From: Apoderus coryli
Lineage: Eukaryota; Arthropoda; Insecta; Coleoptera; Attelabidae
NCBI GenBank assembly: GCA_911728435.2
Contig: OU452198.1
Location: 32,703,902-32,767,901 of the forward strand
DNA length: 64,000 nucleotides
Direction: 5' to 3'
Part shown: in pieces, positions 55,111 through 64,000 of the stretch
How the letters are laid out: each line of letters opens with the position of its first letter
How positions within the stretch are numbered: position 1 is the stretch's first letter
Notes under the pieces: model-generated
Databases searched by the model: none
What the model was told of the DNA's origin: nothing
Seen by the model: the letters and a program-made list of their open reading frames with translations, nothing else
Translations under genes and position numbers: made by a program

Positions 55111-55743
55111 AAGGGGACATAAAAGTCAGTACAATTTTATCACCAATTTCAGTGTGTACAATTGTATAGCTTTCCTTTAAAAAATCTACTTCAATCTGAA
55201 GCGAGTAGGTAGTGTAACAAATTCTTCTGAGTCCATTCCTGTGCCCACATCTAAAGGTGACGTATTACAACATTATGTTAACATATATGGCTGTTAAACA
55301 AAGAGAACTAACTAATCTACTAAATATTATTTGAAAACTGGCGAAACACCCGAGGCGTGTAACCTTCACAAAATTTTCAATACCATGGTCATGTCCAATC
55401 ACATATGTAATACATTATGTATTTATTGTAGGTACATACATATTCGTTATTATATGAATGTAATTCAAATTAATACCACTACGTAAAGTGTACAGTGTGA
55501 ATCTAAAGTAACACACATTGTTTTGTTTATTATTAGAGTTTTATTTTTATCAAGCTATTCGTTTAAAGTTTTATATTGATAAAATATTTCAAAACTTTGG
55601 TCGGCATGACCTTTCCTATTCTATAGTTGGTCTACATTAGAATTCTCCTAAAAACGATTAAATGCTGATTTATTTATTAATATTGTTGAAAATAAACTGC
55701 CTTCTAAGATTTTATTTATTTTCGTTTATTTTATTTTTTGCAG
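55111..55743 (+). other. End of the long intron
   Basis: AT-rich without recognisable repeats. It ends in a good acceptor: a T-rich run (TTCGTTTATTTTATTTTTTG) followed by CAG at 55741-55743. Confidence 0.6.
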
Positions 55744-55979
55744 GTGTTTGGCTCAAAAGCAGAACTCCAAATCCATACGCAGGCGCACATGCGTGAAGCG
55801 AAACCGTACAAATGTTCGCAGTGTTGCAAAGCGTTCGCAAACAGTTCCTATTTATCACAGCACACTAGAATCCATTTAGGTATCAAGCCGTATCGATGTG
55901 AAATCTGCCAGAGAAAATTCACACAACTAAGCCACTTACAGCAACATATAAGAACGCATACCGGCGATAAACCATACAA
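55744..55979 (+). CDS. rn: rotund/squeeze-type factor, zinc-finger exon 1
   Basis: The exon starts VFGSKAELQIHTQAHMREAK, the His half (H-x3-H) of a C2H2 finger. Next come finger YKCSQCCKAFANSSYLSQHT, RIH and finger YRCEICQRKFTQLSHLQQHI, RTH, each with C-x2-C...H-x3-H, joined by the linkers LGIKP and TGDKP. These sequences are near-identical to the finger block shared by rotund, squeeze and nematode LIN-29, DNA-binding transcription factors acting in the nucleus in appendage, neuronal or temporal development. The acceptor CAG and donor CAA|GTAAGT are both strong; 236 nt leave two bases of a Lys codon completed by the next exon. The CxxC half of the first finger must lie in another exon or be absent. 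Family assignment is very secure; rn versus sqz less so. Confidence 0.92.
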
Positions 55980-56999
55980 GTAAGTTTTTACCCTTGTATT
56001 TGTAGTTATTCAGGATTTTTGTCTTCCTTTGCTGTTATATCCGCAAAGCTCTATTTCAGCACTTCTCATAAAGTCAAAGAATTTTGCAGGAGCACTAGAA
56101 GCATTCTTATTAACTTATTGCATATTACCGAAAAAGAATATATTTTGATTAAAGGGAATAAACATTTTTGGGTACAACAGAACTCAGGCCAATTTCCATT
56201 TTGCTAACTCTAAACTTTTCGAGCGTATTGTCAGTAAACAGTAGTAAACTATTTGGACCTGTGGTCCAGATCGCTTTCTGTGAATAACTTAAGATGGTGA
56301 TGACAAAGCTTCTGCCAACAAAAACCGTTGAGTAGACAATTTATTCTTGATGTTTGGGGAACAAAAAGAAATAATTGGATGCCAAATCAAGACTGTGTGA
56401 CGGATGCTCATCAGTTTGACTCTTTGAGCAACAACCCATTGTCTAGATGGAGAATGATCCGAGGACGATTGTGTGTTTTCCTTATTTCACCAAATCGATC
56501 CGCTTGCTCTAGAAACCTTAAATTTTCTGTCAGGAAATGAACATGTAAAACACCACAATAAATTCTTAAAAAATTCATTAATCGCCGGCTGAAAATTATT
56601 ATCAAACTCTTTTCAGTTGAGTTTCGAACGAATCCAGTCGGATGTCAAACTGAATAATAGACTCACCCTGTGAGTTTCATGATCCGAGGAACCAATGTAA
56701 AAGTTATCAACTGTGACTAGATCAGGTTTATAAGTAACTAAGTAAGAATGGATGGTAGATGAGATAGTTAAACCAGAGAACTTTACATAGCGAACTTCTT
56801 CTTAAGTTATTTCTTTTGCTCATCAATGTGCAGGTGCATTATCAATAACAATCCCCAAATTATGATTCACATTCTTATGAAAAATCTTATTCAATCTTTA
56901 AAATCTCGAAACAACGCCTTTTGATCCATCCTGCGTCAAATTTACACTTCGTCAAGGTTAGCATTGCATTGTTTGCAGAAGTTTAGCAGCCTGTGTAAG
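55980..56999 (+). other. Intron between finger exons, left part
   Basis: Starts with GTAAGT. No recognisable gene; the less AT-rich tract 56280-56640 may be transposon-derived, but no motif is secure. CTCACCCTGTGAG at 56663 looks like a MITE end. Confidence 0.4.
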
Positions 57000-57560
57000 T
57001 TTTAAATAATAAATACTGTTTGATATCTTATTTTCTAAAGGAGTTACTTTTTTTTGGGCAAAACAGGGCTGATTTTTCTTCAATTCCTCATCGAATCTGG
57101 TCAAAGAATCGTTATAATGCTGCCCCGTAATTCTGCTTCCGTTCGTCTAGTAGTCAATTTAGTGAATCTCGAAAAATCGGTCATCAAAAGGTTATGATGA
57201 CCGATGGGACCAATTTTTCTTTCTTCGCAAATTTTCCCATTGTTCTCTGGTGTGTAGTTGTGAAATGTTTCGTCCACGGTTAGGTAGCGCAAGAAGAAGC
57301 CTTTTGAACTGCGCTTTAACTCCTCGGAAGTGGTTAGTCCATTGAGCTTGTTGTCCACAGTGAGCGAACGCGATACTCATCAGACAGTTTTCTCATACCC
57401 AATTGTTAGTAGGCGTTCCAGTATCAAGGAAACTGTCCCAGCTCCCTAACTCTCCACTTCAATTTTTCACCAACAGCAACTTTGTTGATGGTTTCCTATT
57501 TGGGCATCTTGAACACGAATGTTTGGTCATTCTTGAACTAGTTAGTGGCAATTGAAGGTG
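56830..57560 (-). pseudogene. Mariner transposase fossil inside the intron
   Basis: The minus strand contains FLRYLTVDETFHNYTPE (mariner ...VDETW.H.YTPE with the first Asp) and, further on, NLGIVIDNAPAH (second Asp in DNAPAH). Intervening sequence is broken by stops and frameshifts. It is antisense to the host gene. Confidence 0.65.
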
Positions 57561-59048
57561 AGGCATTTCCATACTAATTTTTGTATTCCTCACGTGTTTT
57601 GCTTTTCAAAACTCATTCACCGATTGATATTGTTCTTTCGCCATTTTACAAACAACCAAAACTTGTCCACATTAAATAACTCCGAACAGCCGAACTCCTC
57701 CACAAAATTGGCCGATATTGTGAACCTGGATCACCCAAGTAAACAACAAAATACGAGACGATGTTGCCAGAGGGCTTTAAGGCGGCTCTCCAAGTAGCTC
57801 CTGTAGGAATTAGATCTGAATATTCAAATGGCAACGCGTGAAAATATTACAAAAGCCAAAAGTTTTAAGAATCCTCGGACTATTATAATAACTTCTAGCA
57901 GCCGAAACTAGTCCTTGACTTCGTGCTGTGAAGGTACAAAAGATAACTAACTATACTAAATCTAAATCGAGATCTAAATAATTTTGTGCACACACTTGAT
58001 GAACCTCCAAAAGTCGAACGTTTACAAGAAAAATATACTTCTACTCATTATGCCTATTGAATAGTAATACTAGTATAATTTATAAGATCTTTTAACTACC
58101 CATGTCGATATTGTTATATGAATATTTATACGATAAACTTTAAAAGCTGTTATAATAATAATAATGTGTGTAATAACCATAGAACATAATATCTTTTATA
58201 TTATTTGTTATTGTCAAGGTCAGACACTCAATGTATAAAATTTTATTTAACCGTTTGAAACAGGATTAATTTGTTTTAAAAATGGTCGATGGCCAGAAAT
58301 AACAACTTTCGCTATTTTTTTTTTTTAGTATTTAGCACTGACTGACTTCATCAAGCAGATTTTTTTTGATGATTTCTTAATGTCTTCCTAGTGGTTTTTT
58401 CTCGAAAGCTTCTACAGTGTTTCGCAGTATTTTTGTTAAATTCGTTTACATAAACTAAGTTTTAGAGCACTTTTGCCAATCGACTGAGACGTTGAGTAAA
58501 TAACAAAAATAGCCATTTGTTTCGGGTAAATTTATGATCCCCTTCCAACAAAGTATTTAGGCTAAATATGATTTCGGAATTCCCTGTCAGCCGACCGATT
58601 GTTTGGATTAGCCGAAAGTGTCGTATATAAGTGTGCGCTAAACCTGCCTAATCAAATAAATATTAAAAGTTTGCGGTTATATTTTAAACTTTACCTAAAC
58701 ATTAATACAAACTTCTTTGACTTGACCCTGCGAACCGTGACTCTTCTAAGTTGGTATTAGGTCTATTTGGCAAGACCTAGTCTAACAACAGGACTGCGGA
58801 AGAGAGCCCTGCTAGGTAGTGCTAATAGCGCCATTTCGATTGGTGGCGGCCTCGCAGGAGCAAACGGTTGCGTACAGTAATTGATTGAAATTGACCCAGG
58901 GAACGAGACATGAGTTCATTTCATAAACGAAGCAAAAAAAGCAGTCCCAACAAGTGTGACAAACTTTTTCAATGTTACCGCACTCAGTACTGGTGTATAT
59001 ATCAGTAAAGTTATTTTTATGTATACTAACTATGTGTTCCTTTTCCAG
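57561..59048 (+). other. Intron between finger exons, right part
   Basis: No recognised repeat or gene. It ends in a good acceptor (TGTGTTCCTTTTCCAG at 59033-59048). Confidence 0.55.
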
Positions 59049-59338
59049 ATGTAGACATCCTGGATGTCAGAAAGCTTTCTCCCAGCTGAGCAATCTTCAA
59101 TCGCATTCCAGATGTCATCAAACGGATAAACCGTACAAATGCAATTCGTGTTACAAATGTTTTAGTGATGAGCCATCACTATTAGAACATATACCTAAAC
59201 ATAAGGAGAGCAAACATTTAAAGACACATATATGCCAATACTGTGGAAAAAGTTATACGCAAGAAACTTACTTACAGAAACATATGCAGAAACATGCTGA
59301 GAGGACGGATAAGCGGCCTCCAATTGGGGCTGGATTAG
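59049..59338 (+). CDS. rn: rotund/squeeze-type factor, zinc-finger exon 2
   Basis: The first base completes the Lys codon of KPYK. Three more fingers follow: CRHPGCQKAFSQLSNLQSHS, RCH (C-x4-C spacing, a family signature), CNSCYKCFSDEPSLLEHIPK, H, and CQYCGKSYTQETYLQKHMQK, H. The block ends AERTDKRPPIGAGL. With the previous exon this gives five complete fingers. All Cys and His ligands are present. The donor TTAG|GTAAGA leaves one base, which joins GT of the next exon to make Gly. Sequence conservation marks this as a real gene under constraint, unlike the transposon reading frames around it. Confidence 0.93.
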
Positions 59339-60054
59339 GTAAGAAATGTTACATTACATTTGGTGCAGCACGAAGATCTAGTCATTTGGCTTATTCTTTT
59401 GCTATTTCCATAAATTCTTACATTGAAATTAAATCACACATATATTTTTACGTAAGCCATCTTCAGATATAAGTCTTATCAAGTCTCGATTAAAACATTT
59501 TGTCCAAATAACAATTATTATTGTCTTTTGTGTGGACGTGAAAATATACTTCCTGATCTTCCTAGAAGCCTTACTTTTGTGGCTAGTAAAATGATCGGCA
59601 TGACCTTCACGGTCTTAAAAACGCCTTATAGCAAGTAAACATGACTTCACACCTAACATAACCTAATCTGGCCTGAACTACTGTAAACTAATAAATATTG
59701 CTGAATGTTTAGACGTCAAAGACGTTTCCAGGGAACACCGCACGAAGGCAGTGAGCTTCATTCCCCTCCCCTTCAGTAAACCTTCATTAGGGGGTTGTTT
59801 TCGAAATACGAAATCGCTAGTCTAAGACTATTTGTCCGAAAGAAGACGAAAATTTACTTTGTATGATACAGCTTCAATCTAGTTAAGATTTCACACGCAG
59901 CTGGGATGTGCGAAATCCCTGCCTGCAGGATCTTCCTCTAATTCGATTACAACGAAATACTTCCTAAGGACTACCACGCCTTAGGCACAATGGCCGCGAT
60001 TTAGGTTTAGTTCTCGTATGCAAATATCATTACTAAACGTATATTTATTTCCAG
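59339..60054 (+). other. 716-bp intron
   Basis: GTAAGA donor and TTATTTCCAG acceptor. Moderately AT-rich; no transposon recognised. Confidence 0.7.
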
Positions 60055-60542
60055 GTTTGAACCACAGAGGTTTAGACCACCCCTACTGGCCTAAGGTATC
60101 TCCGGACAGCGCCGAAAACATGCATGACTACTCTACAGACATACCCCGCCAAATCCTCGAACAAACCAATGAAGATCTGGTAATAATCCGACAACAACTC
60201 GGGCAGAACAACCCACCAGCACCTCCTGGTACACCGAACAATGCGAATCTAAGCAACAACTACGACACATCGATCTCCAAAAGCAACACAAGCTCAGCAT
60301 TCACTCCAATCAATTCAATGTCGGGACATTTGAATTTGAATCATCACCAGCTGGCGCCCAATCGACCGTATATCTACGATGCGTTGTCGTTCCAGAAACA
60401 GAACAGTCTGGATATACCCAAGTCGCAACCGAGTAACGGGTTCCCGAACCAGTTGATATCGTTGCATCAGATTAGGAACTATGCGCATCAGCCGAATACG
60501 AGTCTGATGGAGCATTCGATATTGGGCCTTAAAGATAAGTAA
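60055..60542 (+). CDS. rn: rotund/squeeze-type factor, C-terminal exon
   Basis: Encodes the 162-residue C-terminal region to TAA at 60540-60542. It starts GLNHRGLDHPYWPKVSPDSA and continues TDIPRQILEQTNEDLVIIRQ, a Pro-rich PPAPPGTP, Asn/Ser-rich spacers, SFQKQNSLDIPKS and ends MEHSILGLKDK. No known domain; probably a disordered regulatory tail. The GC content is clearly above that of the flanking DNA, and the frame joins exactly to the finger exon (236+290+488 nt = 338 codons with stop). Counting from ATG 28121 the protein would be about 593 residues if no exon is missing. Confidence 0.85.
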
Positions 60543-61400
60543 TTAATTAATAAATAAATTAATAGTGAATGTAATTTATTTTCGTTCGACACGATATTGC
60601 GTTACTATGAGATTCTTTATATAAAAAGTATGCGGTGTGACAAAATTATTATGCGTTATCTTGCTCGGTCGCTTAAATAAAGCCACTGTGAAAATAAAAA
60701 ATGTTTTGTTTGGACCACTTGGTTACCCTTCGAACCAATGAAACAACAAACAGTAATTATTTAGTCACACTGTATACTACTAATTCACAGATATTGGAAT
60801 CGATGATCTCGTTAAGTTTTAAGACCATTTCTATGCATTTATTTATAATTTATTTCATACAATTATCAGTAATCTAATGGATTTAATAGTTTTATTGGTG
60901 CGGGCAATATATATATCAGATTTACAGAATTTAATTGGTGCGGATCGTCTATTTTGAGCGAACAAATACGTCAAATTAGATTGATTTGTATATTTTACAT
61001 GACCCGGAACTTATCGAAGTATTTAATATAATATAAATATTTTTGTATATAATGTTTATTGTATATAATTAAAATTATATAAATATTTCGAAAAATAATA
61101 CATAGATATCGGTTAACCTAAAATAAATAGTAAAGCGTTTAAATCCATTACATTATGGTTAATTACTAATTAGAAAAATAAAACATAATGATATTTCGAC
61201 TATTCAAAAAGTTTCGGTACGCGATAATATTGATTATAATTACCAAAACTTTTACTATTTTGAAATTTACTGAATAATTATTATTTATTAATCTGGCAAC
61301 AACGGATTTGATGGATTAAATCTGTTTGATATAATTTAGTTTACTTTTATTTATTTAAATCAAAATTTAAATTTAATATTCAAAATTGAGATTAAAGAAA
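60543..61400 (+). other. Probable 3' UTR and downstream AT-rich DNA
   Basis: AATAAA occurs at 60549-60554 (too close to the stop to be the only signal), 60676-60681 and 60693-60698. The transcript end is not determinable by eye. Beyond about 60.75 kb there is only AT-rich sequence. Confidence 0.5.
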
Positions 61401-61689
61401 CTTCAAAACACTGAAATTGCTTTCTATTGCAACATTTCATCAGGCTGAAAAACAAAAAAGCTTTCGACATAATATAAACTGTTACAAAAAATGACCATTC
61501 AATTGATACAGAGTCAACTATATTTAAAGAATTTCCAAATATTGTTTGCGAAAATATACCAGCAATTAAAATAAAATTAAATCAAATTTATTTTAATTGC
61601 TGTAGGTATATATTTTTTATTCGTTTTTGAATTTTATAAGTTTGAATTGTTTATTTTTTGATAATTTATGTGCCTAAAGTTTTTTGTAT

Positions 61690-61735
61690 TTAGGACTGAT
61701 GAAGTGCACATAATCGCACGAAACGTTGCAATGCA
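61690..61735 (+). ncRNA. Hammerhead-ribozyme-like motif downstream of the gene
   Basis: CTGATGA (61696-61702), A, GTGC-ACATAATC-GCAC (stem II), GAAA (61720-61723), CGTT. Core boxes are intact and stem II is a perfect 4 bp. The ACGT after GAA is self-complementary, as in compact hammerheads with minimal stem III. Stem I pairing around it is poor, so activity is doubtful. Confidence 0.5.
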
Positions 61736-61973
61736 GTTACGTCGAAAACAACGAAACATGTTCTATTCTGTTATTTATGTCATATTTATTTTAAAATTCA
61801 AATATTTAGCGTGCTTGTCGAAACGCCTATTAGAAAATAGAAGAAACTACGAGTTATCTGGCCTATATATTTTTAAATTTTCCAAAAATTGATTCAAAAA
61901 AGTTCCCCATAAATTTAGAGAGCAACATTAGATGACACGCATGGGAGCAGAAAGAATACACAACCACAAAACA

Positions 61974-62042
61974 GCCTACGGCCAAGTGTGTAGTATCCTC
62001 GGACCTCAATACAGAGGCGAGAGTTCGACTCCCCCCAGGATC
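61974..62042 (+). repeat. tRNA-like sequence (class II type), pseudogene or SINE head
   Basis: CTACGGCCAAGTGTGTAGTA resembles a class II A box. CCTC...GAGGCGAGAGTTCGACTCCC contains a long variable-arm-like part and a good B box (AGTTCGACTCC). A T-rich tract follows at once. The acceptor stem does not close well, so a functional tRNA is unlikely; a tRNA-derived SINE head is more likely. Confidence 0.45.
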
Positions 62043-64000
62043 TTTTTTATTTTATTTTATTTTTTTAAACACATTTTTTAACATATATGTACATCACACA
62101 AGGAAGTGATTTTCTTTATTTGAAGTAGCCATCAATCAATTTTCGTAGTTTCTGAGATTTCCTAATAGGTACCACACAAAAAATCACACGGTATTATTAT
62201 GTTTTTTTTTTTAATTCAAATTCACCATAATTATGAAATTCTCTTGCCCATATTAATTAACAAAAAAACTAATTAGTAATAATTAATTACCAATTACCAT
62301 TCATTAATTGGTATCTACTACTGTAATATACAATAAATATAAATGAATATATTAACAACTTGTTAATTAATCGTATAAAATAATTAAACAAAAAGACAAA
62401 CATTGTGAATAATAATTTATATTATAATAATTATCTTGTTTTTTTTTATACAAAATTACTTTTTAATTTTTAGTTTATTATTACACTTACAATAATTATT
62501 TGTTTATTTCTTGTACATATTTTTGTTTATATTATTATGAATAATTAAATAATATAAAGGGTATAATTATTAAAAAATATATACTAAGTATATATACTTA
62601 TAATGTTATTTTTTGTTATTAATTTTATTTTTAGGAACAACTGTTTACATTATATAGTTGGTATTATTATTTTCTTAATTTATTTTTTTTAGCGGTGGAA
62701 TATTTTTGTATATTATATTGGATAGTTTATTTTTGATATACATTTTTTTAGGGATATTGAATTTTTGGTTTAATTCTATTAGTACTTAACGGTTGTTCTT
62801 AAAAATTGAAGACAAAAAATGTTAAGCTCAAAATTAGTTTATTAGTTATTTATTGTTATTAAATAAAAAAAATGGAATTAATAATGTAATAAGTACTTAT
62901 TAGATATGTTTAATTAAATTTATTATATCGAAGCAAAACATATAATTTTTAATTTTTTTTTTTTGGAATAGTATCTTTTTCTGGGGGTTTGTTTTCATTT
63001 TCGATTGGATACGTAAGAATGAATGGTTTCTGTTTTAAAAAAATCAAGTTTATTTTTTAAATATATTCACATGACAACAGTATTATTATTATTATTTGCT
63101 TAATGAATTATTTTTTGTTAATTTATAAATTTAGTTATATGGATAAAAATATGTGTTGCAATAAAATTATTTCTTTTTTTCTAAAATATTATTTTTCTTT
63201 CATTTTGTTAATTTAATTTTTATAATATTTAATTTTTCTATAGACAGAAGTGTCAATTACATAACGATTTATTGCTGGCTCAATAATTCTGCATAAATTT
63301 TCAGTTGAAATTTGCATTTTTTATTGTCTTGGAGTTACCTTGCTATATGTTAAAAACCAGAAAGAGTTGCCATTGATTAGACGTTTCGAGCTCGACAAAA
63401 TTGACCATTAAGTTTTCAGATATCAGGAGTATTTCAAAGACAACAACATTATGCCGTGGGACAAAACTAAACACATAATTGTAAACCACACTTCAAAACC
63501 AAATATCCGGCTGGTCTTGTGAATTAAATAGATTTACCTCCCCGTTTTATACAAACTAATATAATTTAATAAATGCAGCAAGTTATTTTTTCATTAAATT
63601 AATACATAACCTCGAAATCACGTTACATAATATAAAATTGGCAGCGTTGGAATTTCATTTTGATATTTTAACATTTTTTCTTAAAGTAATAATCGTTTAT
63701 TTTGAGGTTAGGTGTGGCTATAGGGAATGCAGGACGGTTGACAACCCTAGATGGTTATAATTGTCAGGTTTGTTATGTCCCACACAAAGCACAACTTGAA
63801 AATGTGAATTTAGGAATTTCTGAGGAAATAATCCGAAATCAAGTGGAATTAGTCTTTGTTATTTGCATTAAATGTATAACTTGATTTTCTTTGTAACATT
63901 CTTACAGTACAAAACAATATTACTTGTAGGTATACGAATTTAATTTATTGTAAAATTATAATAAAATATTTAAAAATTACAGATTAGTTCACTTTTTGTT
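62043..64000. other. AT-rich intergenic DNA
   Basis: Nothing coding was recognised. A 60-codon frame at 63702-63884 begins at TTG and has no motif. The 62200-63250 part is extremely AT-rich. Confidence 0.5.

Noticed and set aside
61436..61460. Another hammerhead on the minus strand (CCTGATGAAATG)
   Set aside because: The CTGATGA box is present but no stem II and GAAA follow; probably chance or a remnant.
63702..63884. 60-codon frame near the window end with several Cys
   Set aside because: It starts at TTG and the Cys spacing fits no zinc-binding motif; not reported as a gene.

Overview
This is AT-rich eukaryotic nuclear DNA from an insect. One conserved gene crosses the right half, split by very long introns, and nearly everything else is the debris of old transposable elements. 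The mix (many Tc1/mariner fossils, Jockey/BS-type non-LTR retrotransposon tails, foldback elements, hammerhead-ribozyme motifs) resembles beetle genomes, but assignment to Coleoptera is inference. No bacterial features, rRNA operon or CRISPR array was seen.

The gene lies on the + strand and encodes a rotund/squeeze-family C2H2 zinc-finger transcription factor. A His/Asn/Gln-rich N-terminal exon ends at 28888. After a 26.9 kb intron come finger exons at 55744-55979 and 59049-59338, then a terminal exon at 60055-60542. The last three exons join in frame across canonical GT-AG sites and give five complete fingers plus the second half of a sixth. The CxxC half of that first finger is not in any exon I could find. 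The start codon is also open: the first in-frame ATG is at 28121, but the frame is open from 28025. A CT/GAGA-rich tract (about 27.06-27.68 kb) is the best promoter/5'UTR candidate.

Left part (1-27 kb). It holds a foldback end (1-614); three roughly 0.55-0.6 kb tandem units with ribozyme-like and mariner fragments (0.67-2.3 kb); a non-LTR fragment inserted in a hAT fossil with 128-bp flanking direct repeats (3.2-5.1 kb); and a 2 kb mariner-type element with a nested retrotransposon tail (5.2-7.2 kb). Further on are small TA-flanked MITEs, a tRNA-like SINE composite (15-16 kb), a retrotransposon tail split by a foldback element (18.3-20.2 kb), a 0.9 kb near-palindrome (20.3-21.2 kb), mariner fossils and a ribozyme-bearing foldback (24.2-25.2 kb).

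The main intron (28.9-55.7 kb) contains a tandem satellite with an inverted block, a hairpin of pre-miRNA size, a pogo-like MITE next to an almost complete mariner element, further foldback, hAT, RT and mariner fossils, and SINE copies. The recurring unusual signal is a set of compact hammerhead-ribozyme motifs (CTGANGA, stem II, GAAAC) at many dispersed sites, several inside the arms of inverted-repeat elements. This fits the ribozymes known from Penelope-like and related retroelements, although no Penelope reverse transcriptase was recognised here.
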